In this document: positions 1 to 20,325 of the stretch, piece after piece
How positions within the stretch are numbered: position 1 is the first letter of the stretch
Layout: every line of letters begins with the position of its first letter
Assembly: GCA_019671135.1 (NCBI GenBank)
Contig: JAHRHY010000007.1
Location: forward strand, 930,001 to 994,000
Source: Linnemannia hyalina
Taxonomy: Eukaryota; Mortierellomycota; Mortierellomycetes; Mortierellales; Mortierellaceae
Direction: 5' to 3'
DNA length: 64,000 nucleotides
Program-made: the position numbers and the translations under genes
Notes under the pieces: generated by a model
Databases searched by the model: none
The model's input: only the letters and a program-made list of their open reading frames with translations
What the model was told of the DNA's origin: nothing

Positions 1-1996
1 ACGTATGCTCAGGACAAGGGCGTTCTGCTCTATGATTGGGCCGAGGTCGAGGCCATTGGGATCAAGTACGGGCGCAAGCACACGCCCGCCACACCCGATG
101 ACATTTATACCATCTGTTACACGTCGGGAACTACCGGCCTCCCAGTAAGTTGTTTTCTCTTGCTCTTCTGAGGTGTATGAGGAGAACTATGTCATTGTAG
201 CAGGTGACTAAATGTCACTCTCCACTTCTTCTTCCTGGATCAAATAGAAAGGTGCAATTTTGACCCACAGAAACATGAATGCGGTTTTGGCCTCGGCTGA
301 CGCCACGACACCCATGTCGCCTTCGGATACTTTGATCAGTTTCTTGCCATTGCCTCACGTCTTTGGTCGCCTCATGGAGATTTTCGCATTCTCGGCTGGA
401 GGCAGGATTGGTTACTCGACCGGTGACCAGCTCCGTCTTCTTGAGGATATCGGACAACTGAAGCCCACCATCTTCCCCGCTGTCCCCAGATTGCTGAACC
501 GTGTCTACGCCAAGGTATATGCTGCGACTATCGAGGCTCCTGGTCTGACTGGTACCTTGGCTCGACGTGGACTTGCCACCAAGTTGGCTAACCTCGAGGC
601 TGGCAAGGGGTTCCTCCACCCACTTTGGGATCGCATCCTGTTCTCAAAGGTCAAGCAGGCCATCGGAGGCAATGTGCGCCTGATGTTGACCGGTAGGTCA
701 GGTGGCGCTGTTTTTGTTTGTTATCTTGGAGCGAGAACTTTGTATCCGTATTTTTCCCACGCTACGGCTAACGGCTCATATTTTTTTTTGTTCACTTTGA
801 TTATCTTTCCTTTTCGCGATCGACATAGCTTCGGCTCCCATTTCAGCCGAGATCCTAAGCTTCATCCGCGTCGCTTTCTGTTGCGAAGTGGTTGAAGCCT
901 ACGGGCAGACGGAAGGTAACGACTTTTCCTTTTCGTCCTGGATGGATTGTAATATGCAAACAAAAGTTCGCTTGAATCGTCATTTTTTGCTAATCCTTTA
1001 TATTTTTTTTCTTGCCCGAATTAGGCTCGGGAGCGGCAACGAATACGAACTCGAACGAGCGAGTTGCAGGACACGTTGGACCACCGAACGCCTGTAATGA
1101 GATCAAGCTGGTCGACGTCCCCGAGTTGAACTACTTTGCAACCGACAAACCCCACCCTCGTGGAGAGATCTGTGTCCGTGGACCGAGTGTTATTCCTGGA
1201 TACCTCAAGGATGAGGTCAAGACCAAGGAGACCATTGACGAGGAAGGGTGGTTGCATTCAGGAGATATTGGTATCATTGGATCGAATGGTGTCATTACCG
1301 TCATTGACAGGAAGAAGAACGTCTTCAAGGTAGGATATCACTTTGGTTCTCCTGCGACACCAGCACATTACATTTTTGCCACCAAATAGACATTTGTGAC
1401 TGACTACTATAATTTCTGTTGCATCACCAGCTGAGCCAAGGAGAGTACATCGCAGCAGAGAACATCGAGGGCAAGATCCAGGCGCGTATCCCCTTTATCC
1501 AGCAGATCTTGGTCCATGGAGACTCGACCGAGAGTTGCCTAGTCGCAATTATTGTCCCCGAGCCCGACACATTTGTTCCCTTTGTCAACAAGGTCCTCGG
1601 TGGAGTTAACCTGGCGTTAGAGAATGTTGCCGATTACAAGCGGATCTGCTCTGACCCTAAGTTACGTCAGGTCGTTCTTCAGGAACTTAACAAGGTTGCC
1701 AAGGATATCGGCTTGAGGGGGTACGTTCTCTGTTCAACATTGTCTGTCACTTTTTTTTCCTGTTTTTACTGTTCATACTCTAGAGAAACAGGAACTCACA
1801 CATCTACCATTTTTTTTCTGCTCGTTGTAGATTCGAGATCCCAAAGGCGATTTTGATTGAGCCAGAGGCATTCACGGTCGAGAACGACAAGATGACACCC
1901 ACGTTCAAGATCAAGCGCCACCCCGTCGTCCAAGAGTACCGTGAGCGATTGAACACCCTCTATGCCGAGCTCCGTTCTAAGGAGTCCAAGCTCTAA
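1..1996 (+). CDS. Long-chain fatty-acyl-CoA synthetase, 5'-truncated by the window edge
   Basis: ATP-dependent activation of long-chain fatty acids to acyl-CoA, feeding lipid synthesis and beta-oxidation. Exons read as 1..144, 248..692, 829..914, 1025..1329, 1431..1720 and 1831..1996 (TAA). Seen: the AMP-binding P-loop [11 protein letters not shown] split across the first intron, the linker [22 protein letters not shown] (the adenylate-forming A5 motif), [24 protein letters not shown], and the fatty-acyl signature [18 protein letters not shown] split by intron 4. The C-terminal domain is complete and ends in SKESKL. The N-terminal part lies upstream of base 1. The family (FAA/ACSL) is clear; which paralog (FAA1/FAA2/ACSL-like) cannot be said. 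A degraded copy of its last two exons follows about 200 nt downstream. Confidence 0.93.
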
Positions 1997-2053
1997 AACA
2001 CATGTAACAACAACAAGATACCATTCAAATGTGGACTGAGATTTCGATCGCGA

Positions 2054-2059
2054 AATAAA
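2054..2059 (+). terminator. Candidate polyadenylation signal of the acyl-CoA synthetase gene
   Basis: AATAAA lies 58 nt after the stop codon of the acyl-CoA synthetase gene, at a normal distance for a fungal 3' end. Assigned by position only; A/T-rich DNA gives such hexamers by chance. Confidence 0.4.
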
Positions 2060-2205
2060 GGAAATACAAACAAAACCATCCATAGGTATATATTTATAAT
2101 GAAATGTGTATGTCCGACCTGGACAATTGCGGACACAGGGTGACGGGGAAAAGATGGGAAAACGCGAGGCTAAGCTTCCAAAATCACGCAAAAAAAATAA
2201 TAATT

Positions 2206-2655
2206 GAAGCTACGCCTGTTGAGGGCAGTCTTGTCGCGGTTGTGGTCCCCGACCCAGATGCCTTTTCTGCGTTTGTCAACAAGGTTCTTGGAGGAAGGCA
2301 CTGCTATCACAAACGCCGTCTACCAGGATACTAAACTCCGTCGCGCTGTTCTTAAAAAGATTACCCTCGCAGGCCAAGCTGCCAATCTTAAGAGGTAACC
2401 TCGTGGTGATATTCCTTTCTTGAAAAAGTGTATTGTGTCGCTGCGACTGCCTAGCCAACTCCACTGTCGTTATCATATGTGAATAGCTTTAAGATTCCCA
2501 AGGCGGTGTTGATTGAACCCAAACCATTCACGGTCGAAGGAGGCATGCTGACACCGACCCTCAAGGTCAAGCGCCACCCTGTCGTCTAAGCCTACCGCAA
2601 GCAGATTGATAAGCTCTACCGCGAGACCTGCAGTGGCGCTGACCCTAAGCTGTAG
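2206..2655 (+). pseudogene. Decayed tandem copy of the acyl-CoA synthetase 3' end
   Basis: Two stretches match the last two exons of the upstream gene. The first (about 2206..2394) encodes [25 protein letters not shown], against [25 protein letters not shown] upstream. It is then frameshifted and resumes as KLRRAVLKKITLAGQAANLKR (upstream [21 protein letters not shown]). A GT..AG intron sits at the same place (2395..2486). The second stretch (2487..2655) gives FKIPKAVLIEPKPFTVEGG and then LKVKRHPVV, where the upstream gene has [19 protein letters not shown] and FKIKRHPVV. It next has an in-frame TAA where the parent has CAA (Gln), and continues readable to CTG TAG. No 5' part of the gene is present, so this is a partial duplicate that has lost function. 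Confidence 0.85.
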
Positions 2656-2990
2656 TTGTTCAACGTTCATTCTAGTTTGATGAATAAGGTTTCGTGCCCT
2701 TCTCAGATATGACAGCCCTGAATCCTGTGAATCGAATTATTTCCCTCAAGCAACAAAGCCGCTCTGCAAATTTACTCTACTCCTGTCAGCCACCGCCCCC
2801 CGTTCTTATTTGTCGGGCGGGCACTTTCAAAGCGCAGTTGCGCTTTACATTTGTCACACACTTTCTCCTCTCCTTTCTCTTACAAAAAAGGAATCTCCTT
2901 CCCTCATTCACTTTGCTTCTCTTTCTCTTTCTCCTCTGCAAAACATACCCACTCTCACTTCCACACCAACACAACACAACAACTACTACA
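2656..2990. other. Intergenic region; promoter and 5' UTR of riboflavin synthase
   Basis: About 335 nt without a credible gene. The distal half contains a C/T-rich stretch (about 2865..2945) followed by an A/C-rich leader with short CAACA runs immediately before the RIB5 ATG, typical of a fungal promoter and 5' UTR. No clear TATA box is asserted. Confidence 0.4.
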
Positions 2991-3990
2991 ATGTTCACAG
3001 GCATCGTTGAAATCCTCGGAAAGGTCACTTCCATCGTTCCTCTCGACTCGAGCGAATCAGGCGGACAGGGATTCAGCATCACCATCGGCAACGCTGCCGA
3101 GATTCTGGGCGACTGCCACCTCGGCGACAGTATCGCCGTCAACGGTAAGCTTAGCACACACAATTGCCATTATTACTTTCTAGCGCGATATGCTTGACTT
3201 GTGGATACTCGGTTAAGGTCGTCCCCCTTGCGATCGAAAAAATCGATCCGCGATTAAAAAGGACCTGAGAAACTAACAAAAAACATTGTACCCGTGGACA
3301 TGGATCTAATTCGCGAAATGATAGGAACTTGCCTGACGGTGACAGAGTTTGATGCGTCGTCCTTCAAGGTCGGTGTTGCCCCCGAGACCCTGCGCAAGAC
3401 CAACCTTGGTAAGTATTTGTTCTCTCAACAGCTCACCATTCAATATTCCCGTGTATCTCTCATGGCAATTGCCTAACCCCTCCTCCTATTAATTTCACTT
3501 GCAAAAAAAAAAAACAGGATCGTTGAAGGAAGGCGACGCAGTGAACTTGGAGCGCGCAATGAACGCCCACACCCGCTTTGGCGGCCACATGGTCCAGGGC
3601 CACGTCGACACAACTGTCACCATCCTCTCCAAAACTGACGACGGCAACGCTATCACCTTTGTCTTCCAGGTCTCGGATGAATACAAGGATCTCATGGACT
3701 ACATCGTTCCCAAGGGATTCATCTGCCTCGACGGTACCTCTTTGACCGTTATTGATGTCGACGATATCAAGCGCACCTTCTCGATCATGATGATCGCCTA
3801 TACCCAGACCCGTGTCGTCATGCCCACAAAGGCCCTTGGCGACCATGTCAACGTCGAGGTCGATATGATGGGCAAGTATGCTTCCAAAGGTGTCGAGGCC
3901 ATGATCAAGAGATTCTTGGATGGTGAGGATGGTGAGGCCATGGTTGCCAAGGCCCTCGACCGCGTCCTCGCCAAGCGTGCCGCCAACTAA
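2991..3990 (+). CDS. RIB5: Riboflavin synthase (alpha subunit type)
   Basis: Catalyses dismutation of two 6,7-dimethyl-8-ribityllumazine molecules to riboflavin and the pyrimidinedione, the last step of vitamin B2 synthesis. Exons 2991..3144, 3325..3408 and 3518..3990 give 236 aa, the usual fungal length. The protein opens with the family hallmark MFTGIVE. It contains two homologous beta-barrels: NGTCLTV (across intron 1) in the first and DGTSLTV in the second, with GGHMVQGHVD carrying the conserved histidines between them. The C-terminal helix (EAMIKRFLDG onward) is the trimerisation region in family members. Start chosen at the ATG that begins MFTGIVE. Intron 2 ends in a poly-A tract just before CAG. 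Well-supported call. Confidence 0.96.
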
Positions 3991-4083
3991 AAAAAAACAA
4001 CAGAAATGAAAGCTCGTCTTTCGTGTACATTTTTCAGCCACCTACCACATTCCATAGACATCCTCACTGTTATCCTGCACCAT

Positions 4084-4089
4084 AATAAA
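4084..4089 (+). terminator. Candidate polyadenylation signal of RIB5
   Basis: AATAAA 94 nt past the RIB5 stop. The 275-nt interval 3991..4265 is the convergent end between RIB5 and PRP8 and contains no gene. Confidence 0.35.
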
Positions 4090-4265
4090 TATGTGGATCA
4101 AATCTACCCCTGATATGTCATTCGAGCCATGGGATACATACAAAAGCGCATGCAAAAAGAGATATTGAAAATAATTATATATTCATTGAGGTACAGAAAG
4201 AAAACAGCGAAAAAAAGAACATAAAAGAAACGAGTAGAACTAAAAAAAGGCGATAAAAACCGAGC

Positions 4266-13129
<8,864 letters not shown>

Positions 13130-13615
13130 GGCTGTGGTCGGATCTGTGTTGGCGGTGTGTTTTTATATTGTTTTTGATGTTATCTATATCACGAAAAGAG
13201 GAACGCTGTTAATCACACTTGATCACGCTGAGCAAACATTGTTCTTGAGAGGAGCGAGGTAGTTTTTCTTGTTCTTTTCTTTCCAAGCTGGCCTACCTGT
13301 GTGATGAAGATAAGGTGGAAACAATGGTCAACAACGTCCTCGATCCCTGAGGGTGATGTTGAGGGTGTGATGGTTGAAAGGTAATGTACAAAGTGGAGGC
13401 CAAGCAGATCAGCGCCTCGAACAACTTGTACTTTTGACTGGCGCAGTAGATGCAGTGACGATTCTCTTCAGTGACGTAGTTATGGCGCCCATCGAACCGA
13501 TCAATTAGATATCGGTCAATTGTGAAAATCGTTGGTGGCGCTAAAAATGACTAAAGAGCGAGTACGAACCGCGTCTCACTTTCCCACATTCTCTCCACCC
13601 CAACTTTTGAACACA
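13130..13615. promoter_or_regulatory. Divergent promoter between PRP8 and the FAHD1-like gene
   Basis: A 486-nt interval separates the two start codons and holds no gene. It contains the motif TTGGTGGCGCTAAAA at 13532, 84 nt before the FAHD1 ATG, a near copy of which occurs at 33050. C/T-rich leader sequence precedes each ATG. Assignment as a shared promoter is inferred from the head-to-head arrangement. Confidence 0.5.
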
Positions 13616-14379
13616 ATGGCCGACTTTCGCAGAACTGGTCGCAAGATCATCGCCATCGGCCGCAACTACAGCGAACACGCCAAGGAACTCGGCAACGCAG
13701 TCCCTACTGAGCCCTTCTTCTTTCTCAAGCCAACTTCCTCCTATATCACCGATGGACAGAGCATCGAGATCCCTGCTGGTTGCGAAGTCCACCACGAACT
13801 TGAGCTGTCGGTGATTATTGGCAAAGAGGGCCGAGACATCCTTGCTGAGAATGCTGAGGATTACATTGCTGGCTATGCACTCTCTCTCGACATGACTGCA
13901 CGTAACATGCAGGATAAGGCGAAGAAGGAGGGCAGGCCCTGGAGCGCAAGCAAAGGATACGATACCTTTACTCCGATCGGTGACTTTATTCCCAAGGACC
14001 AGATCCCCGATCATGGCAACGTCGATTTGTCCCTCCAGGTCAACGGTGTCACTAAGCAGAATGGCAACACCCGCGACATGATCTTCAGGTACCTATGACA
14101 TTTTAAAAGATAACTTGGGGTCACTTGGACAGTTGAACTGAACACTCAACTAACCTATCCCTCAACCTTCCCTTTTTATCCAGCGTTCCCGCCTTGATCG
14201 AGAATGTGTCGTCGATTATGAAGCTGGAGGAGGGCGATATCATTATGACAGGAACACCAAAGGGTGTCGGACGCGTCCTGCCAGGCGAGACCATTACATG
14301 CAACCTTACTGTCGATGGCAGGGTTCTTTCACAGTTGACATTCCCAGTCATCGATCGCCCCACCCCCAAACGCAGATAG
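13616..14379 (+). CDS. Fumarylacetoacetate-hydrolase-family protein, FAHD1-like (acylpyruvase/oxaloacetate decarboxylase)
   Basis: Exons 13616..14088 and 14184..14379 encode 222 aa, the length of FAHD1. In that family the mitochondrial or cytosolic enzyme cleaves acylpyruvates and decarboxylates oxaloacetate in a divalent-metal-dependent way. Seen: IIAIGRNYSEHAKELGN at the N-terminus, FLKPTSSYI, the metal-binding glutamates in EVHHELELSVIIGKEGRDI (H-x-E-x-E), GYALSLDMTARNMQ, the KGYDTFTPIGDFIP substrate loop, and the C-terminal hallmark GDIIMTGTPKGVG. The start at 13616 is preferred over an in-frame upstream non-ATG extension because MADFRRTGRKIIAIGRNY matches the family N-terminus. There is no mitochondrial presequence in this model. 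The exact substrate cannot be told from sequence. Confidence 0.92.
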
Positions 14380-14459
14380 ACAACGTGACAATTAGTTCGA
14401 TATGGAAGTAAAAAATGTATTGTGTATGCAAATGCTTGTTTCTATTATATGTCCTCGAT

Positions 14460-17455
14460 TTAGTCCATGTCCATGCTCTCCACCATTGTCGTCGCCTCGG
14501 TCGCTGACGAACCAGCATCTGGGTTGACCCAGAGGTATGTGCCCCACTTGGGGTAGACCCTCTTGTATAAGCACATCATGATGGTATCCTGCATAGAGAT
14601 TTGTTGGTCCCATTGGGCCTTGAAGTATCCGTGTGTTCCCAGGGATTCCTTGATATGACCTGTGCGACCGAGCTTTGTGCGCAACTCTACAGACTTGTAG
14701 TACCAGACATCGTCGGGGTTGAAGAACATGAACCGGATAGTAGCAGTGCGCTTGTGAACCTTGAAGGGGTGTCCAGTCAGAATAATCCTCTTGGCGACAA
14801 TTCTTCTGGGGTCAGCATCCATGAGTGTACCAGTAGCGACCAAGATAGGAGCTAAGAAAAGAAACAAAAATATAGCAGTAAGGTTAGCTACCTCGTCAAC
14901 GCTGTTGTTGCCCACCAGGCTGTCCACAGCTCTATCAGGGTTGCCGGCGCTGTCATCAGTCACAACTCTGACGATATCATCGATACACTCTCCCAGGTCT
15001 CCGTCTCTCTTCCCTCATATCAATTATACCGAGAAACATCGGATTATGCCAATATCCTAGAACTTACAGTTAACATCAGAGCTGTCCTTGGTAAGAACAA
15101 CTGGCAAGCTGCCGAACTGGATGGGGGCATAGACGGTGACAACGGTGCTGCGGCCGTGCTGGAGGAAGCGCTCGCTCTTGTGGACATTGTTGGTTCCCTT
15201 GCCGTTACGCGAGTTCTGGGAGAAAATGGGGTTGACGACAAAGCGACGGAATCCGCAGTGCAAGACCAAGGGTTCCTTGGCCTTGATGATACCATCGTAC
15301 TCCGCGTTACGGTTAACGACAAAGTTGATGACTCCCATCTTGTGCTCGTATTGCAAGAGTCCAAAGACAATGAAGGGGCGCGAGGCCGAGTAGGTATCCA
15401 AGACAGCACGGGGAACGTTGGCGATGTGGATAGTGATGTGGGTGCCGGGCAAGACACCGTCCTCACGAGACTGGTTCATGACACGGTACTTGGTGCGGCG
15501 GAAGTTCTCAAACTGGAAGATACGACCATAGTCCAAGGGCAAGTTCTCATAAGGATCCCAGGGCGAAGTTCTGAATGACTCAAGAGCACGGTAACGGGCA
15601 AAGCGAACCTGGGCGGCAACATCCATGGGTGCCTCGACTTCATCAGGGAATTCCATGTCATCCCTGTTCTCCTTCTCTTTGGCCAAGTATTCGGCATATT
15701 GGCGGGCCTCCTCCTCATCCTCAAGCTCGTCCTCGTAAACATCCTCGTTCTTGGCGGGCTCGTCGTTGTCGGCCTCAAAGTCCTCGTACTCCTCTCCTGA
15801 ATCCTCTTCGTTGCGCGCGCTGGGGAGATCGTCGTCATCCATATGGTCGTCCTCGTCCTCATCCTCGTCCTCAATATCCTCGTCACTCTCGTGGTCAGAG
15901 TCAATAATCCAGGCAGCCTGGTAATTGGAAGTTCCCTTGGGGACACGGCGAATGGCCTTCTTGGGTGCGACAGAGTTGAATGACTGCTCGGGTCTCTGGC
16001 TGGGATCCATGTTCTTAACGCGTTCTATAAACATGCAAGGTAAAAAGGGTGTAAGTACTCAGCGATTGCATCACTTACTCACAGTAAAACGTCGTTTTCA
16101 GAACAAAGCATACCTTCAGCCTCCATCAGCTCCTCCTCGGTGGGCCAGGTCTGCTCGTTACCAAGCAGATCAGGCTCGTTTTCAGCGGCCAAATCATCCT
16201 GCTCGCCAGGGACGGGAGTATCCAATACAGTCTCGGTATCCTCGGCATCCATGCTGTTGCCGTGGACATGAACAGATTTGTGAGTAATGGGGGCCGATGT
16301 GATCTTCTCAATCTGGAAATCGCCAAAGTTCTGCAAGTGCACCAAGCGGTTGGCCTGGAAGTGGGTGCCTCTGGCGTATCCGGTGACCTTCAATGTGCCG
16401 ACAGAGGGATCCGAAGGGTTCTCCTCGAATGCAATGTTCTCGGCCAACATGTAGGGGTGGGTATCACGCCAATTAATGGACTTTGGCAACTGGTTGGCGA
16501 TCATACGGAGGAAGTTGACAGTCTCGGCAGCGTTGTCCAAGGCGTGGACCTTTGTCTCCTCGGGGAAGAAGTGGTTGGTGAAAGAGAGGAGGGACTTTTT
16601 GATGTCGGAGTGCTTCTTGGCAGGGGTGCTCTCCAGATTGCTGACAGCGGCGACAACCGAGGGGACTCCCTGAGACTGGATTCCGGCCAAAACCATCTCT
16701 CCAAACTTGTCGACCTCTTCGACAGCCGACATGACAAAGAGAATAAAGTCGGCGACCTTGGCAGCATCCATGATGTCGATGTAGTTGCGCTGAAGGGGAA
16801 CAAACTGAAGCTTCTGCTTGAAGCGGTCAGTGCTAAGGAGTGAACAGACAGAATAAGAAAAATATCGCTTGTTAGTTTGAATAAACATCTTTCGGGTTTG
16901 ACATCCTTGAGACACTGATGTACAGATAAGGTTGTAGACCTACGTCATGAGAACTGTTCCTTGGTTGGCGGGGACCTGGTCGACACTGGCAAACATTTTG
17001 GCAACAGCATCGTCGGTGCTCACATCGGCGCAGAGAGCAACAACAGCGACGACCTTGGGGGTTCCATTCTTGCCATCAAAGATCTTTGTCTTCCTGAAGA
17101 ACTCCTCGCGCTTCTTTTGCTGGAGAATCTTGGCAGTATTGCGACGGTCGGTCCTGTTGGAGAATCCACGAGTAGACTGGTTCTTCAGGGAGACACGCTC
17201 AACTTTGCCTATTGATTTTTTGGCAATAGAGTAGAAAATGTCAGGTCCAAGGTGTTCAGTTGAGTTGGTGCTGCTGAGAGTTACAAAAAGTGAAACTTAG
17301 GAAGGTGAGGAAGGGGTGAAGAGAGAAAATTGAAGTAAGGAGGACGCACCCTTGGCCTTGTCGCGCAAGCTACTCTTTGTCAAGTGCTTGGACTTGAAGG
17401 GCTTGTTCTGCTGCTTGAGCTTTGTGTTGGACCGATGTTGATGCGCTTCGGACAT
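14460..17455 (-). CDS. TSR1: Pre-rRNA-processing protein Tsr1
   Basis: GTPase-like (but catalytically inactive in known members) 40S assembly factor of late pre-40S particles, related to Bms1. Minus-strand exons 17350..17455, 16944..17208, 16114..16832, 15068..16024 and 14460..14851 give 812 aa (yeast and human are about 790-800). The N-terminus is basic (SKHLTKSSLRDKAKGKVERV). It is followed by a G-domain-like fold (KVVAVVALCADVS, DYIDIMDAAKVADFILFVMSA-type text at NYIDIMDAAKVADFILFV) and the AARP2CN-type segment SINWRDTHPYMLAEN. A highly acidic linker (DEDIEDEDEDEDDHMDDDD) precedes the C-terminal domain with KGTSNYQAAWIID, RFARYRALESFRTSPWDPYE, ILTGHPFKVHKRTATIRFMF and RTKLGRTGHIKESLGTHG. 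Transcribed divergently from cactin across 242 nt. Confidence 0.95.
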
Positions 17456-17697
17456 GGTTGAAATGAGCTGCTGGGACAGAGAAAGAAGAAGCGGTCAAAC
17501 CAAAAGAAAAAAAAAAAAAAAAGAAAGCAATGTTTTTTTGTCGATTTGGAGGCAGTCACCGCCACAAGGAATAAAAATGTAGCATTTACTATCACTCCTT
17601 TAAACCTCAACGTCATTTAAGAGAAAGGAAGGCGATGCTCAAAACTTGTATTTCTTCTTCCTGCACAACCAAACCATCAAACAGCAACTTCATCGAC
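17456..17697. promoter_or_regulatory. Short divergent promoter TSR1/cactin
   Basis: 242 nt between the TSR1 and cactin start codons, containing a poly-A run (about 17508..17525) and a T run at 17532. The compact head-to-head layout implies a shared bidirectional promoter. Confidence 0.5.
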
Positions 17698-20241
17698 ATG
17701 GCAAACAGGAGCAGGAGCCACAGCAGGGACAGGAGAGACCGCCACAGGGACACCAGGGCAAGGTCGAGGTCGAGATCTCCTGCACGTCGTGAGCCCTCAC
17801 GCCGAGACACGTCCCACGATCGCCTCAGGCCTGATGACCGCCATAAGGAGAGCAGGCGTGACAACAGAGATAGAGACAGAGACAGGGACAGAGACAGAAA
17901 CAGAGACGACCGTTCCAAACACCACAACGACAGTGGCTCCAGGCGACGCCGCGATTCGGATAATGAGGATGATCGTGGTCGAGACAGGGATCACAAAAAG
18001 AAATCCAAGAAAGACGACGAACCTGGTAGGAAACCGCGCGAGACCTCGGAGGAGCGGGCAGCCAGGAAGGCATTGCGCAAGAAGGAGAAGGAGGACCAGA
18101 AAAAGTCGCTTGAGATCGCCATGACCAACTACTCCAACTCTGACAACCCTTTCAACGACGCCAACCTTGCGCAAAAGTTCACTTGGGCAAAAAAGCGCGA
18201 GGTTGAGAAGAAGAAGGGTATCTCGTCAGCAGAATCAGCACGGCGGGATGTTATCAGAAGGGAGGAGGCCAAGATCGAGCTGGAAAATCTGAACAAGAAG
18301 AGAGCTGAGCGTGAGCGTGAGCGCGAGGAGAGAGAGGAGGAAATGCTTCGAATCCAGCGAGCATCAGAGCAGGCGCAGCTTGGAGACTGGCAGGCGCAGG
18401 AGGAAGAGTTTCATTTGAAGCAGGCGAAGCGCCGAGCCGAGATCAGGATCAAGAGTAACAGGGCCAAGCCGATCGACATTCTCGCCATGAATATCAAGTT
18501 GATCTCCGATATTCGCGAGGAAGACGAAGAGGAGGATGAAGATGACATTGGACTCGAAATCGATGTCGATGAGCCATATGCCATTTTCGACGTATGTTGT
18601 TCTTCTAATGCCTTGTTGCGAGTTGATTCAGCTCTGACTTGTATTGCTTGGAAACTTACGATTTCTGCTTTTTAACGCTTCACCAACTATAGAATCTCGA
18701 CTTTGACGAAGTGCAGGAGCTGTCCCATGACATCAAGTTCTACCTGAGTCTGGACAAGGACGAGCGTTGCGCCGATTTCTGGAGAGCTATGCTGATTGTC
18801 TGCGAGGACAAGCTGAACGAACTGGACACATCGAAGAAAGACCACGGTGTTGTCGCACCTAATATCGCTCAGGAGATGTCAGCAAAGATGGCAGGCAAAT
18901 CCCTCGAAGAGCTGACTCTTCTTCAAGGACAGATCACGCGGAAACTCGGAGGTGGAGGTGTGATTGATGTAGAATACTGGGAGGCTCTGCTGAAAACTTT
19001 GGTCGTCTGGAAGGCAAAGGTAAGCGCCCACTTGGCCTTGTAATACTTGGACGCTTGGAGTTTCATGTTGACATCTGAACATAGTACTGACAAAAGCAAT
19101 TTTAATCGTATATTAGGCCAAGTTGAACCAGATCCATCAAGTCATTCTTCAAAAGCGTCTCGATCAACTCAAGGCTCGTCAGATGCGCGAAGCTGAAAAG
19201 GAAAAGGCCGAGCTGGCTGCCGTTCTGGCCATGCAGAGTCAGGATGTGGAGGGCAACGTTTCAGGATTGCGGGAGGTTGGCGAGGAGCACACAGAGTACA
19301 TTGAGGAAGGCGAAGAGATTGACTTGGATGGCCTTTTGGGTCCCTCTGTTCCTTATGACCGTGCCATGAGCCCCGAGCCCTTTGATACTCTCTCTCGCGA
19401 GGGCCAGGACTTGGAGGTTGTGGATCAATGGGAGGACTGGGCAGAGATTGTAAGTTTTAGTGCTGCCATTGTTCGTTATGTTTGCGTCAGTGAAAGAGAT
19501 TGACAGGTAACTGATATCGAATTTTGGACATTGAACTTTACCTTCCTTCTAGTTGGACAAGCGTCGTCAAGTCCTCAACAAACAGTTCAACCCCAAGAAG
19601 CGAAACCAAGAACAGGATGCAGGCGAACAACACCCTGACGACGACTTTGTTTCGAAGATTCTGCACGACAAGGAGGCTGCCAAGCAGCTGGCTGGCGATG
19701 AACAGACATTCAACATCGAGGCAACTTTACAAAGACAGCAAGTACGTTCAATTGCTTATCTGTGTATATTCCTATTGTTCAGTGCTTCATTGATTTTATC
19801 CTTCAAATCACGATATCTGACTTTGTTGATTTTCTTCTTGATTCGTGCTCATAGACTTACATGTGGCAAGATAAGTACCGACCCCGCAAGCCCAGATTCT
19901 TCAACCGTGTGCATACCGGTTACGAATGGAACAAGTACAACCAAACACATTACGATCATGACAACCCGCCACCTAAGGTCGTCCAGGGCTACAAGTTCAA
20001 CCTGTTTTACCCGGATCTTATCGACAAGTCTCAGGCGCCCACGTACGAGATTGTCAAGGAGCCTGATACCGAGGATACGGTGCTGATCAAGTTCAGGTCT
20101 GGCCCTCCATACGAAGACATTGCGTTTAGGATCGTCAACCGCGAATGGGAGTTCTCGCACAAGAGAGGATACAAGTCTGTCTTTGACCGCGGTGTGCTCC
20201 AGTTGCACTTTAACTTCAAGCGCCAGTTCTACAGACGTTAG
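17698..20241 (+). CDS. Cactin (spliceosome-associated, RS-like N-terminus)
   Basis: Conserved eukaryotic nuclear protein that associates with the late spliceosome and is required for accurate splicing (Cay1 in fission yeast). Exons 17698..18591, 18693..19019, 19117..19449, 19553..19741 and 19855..20241 give 709 aa. The N-terminal third is RS/RD-rich (SRSHSRDRRDRHRD, then RDRDRDRDRDR), followed by a basic/acidic coiled coil (EREREREEREEEMLRIQRA). The middle domain has PIDILAMNIKLISD and EVQELSHDIKFYLSLD, and the C-terminal cactin domain has YMWQDKYRPRKPRFFNRVHTG, YKFNLFYPDLID and the terminal HFNFKRQFYRR. An in-frame upstream ATG at 17635 would add 21 residues; I prefer 17698 because MANRSRSHS starts the RS region. 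Convergent with the MFS gene, only 84 nt apart. Confidence 0.95.
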
Positions 20242-20325
20242 GCTGATTTTTTTTCTCTGAATATATATTTCGGTTTATGGAAGGATGATGGAGTATGATA
20301 GAAAATGATAAATGTGGTAATGGGG

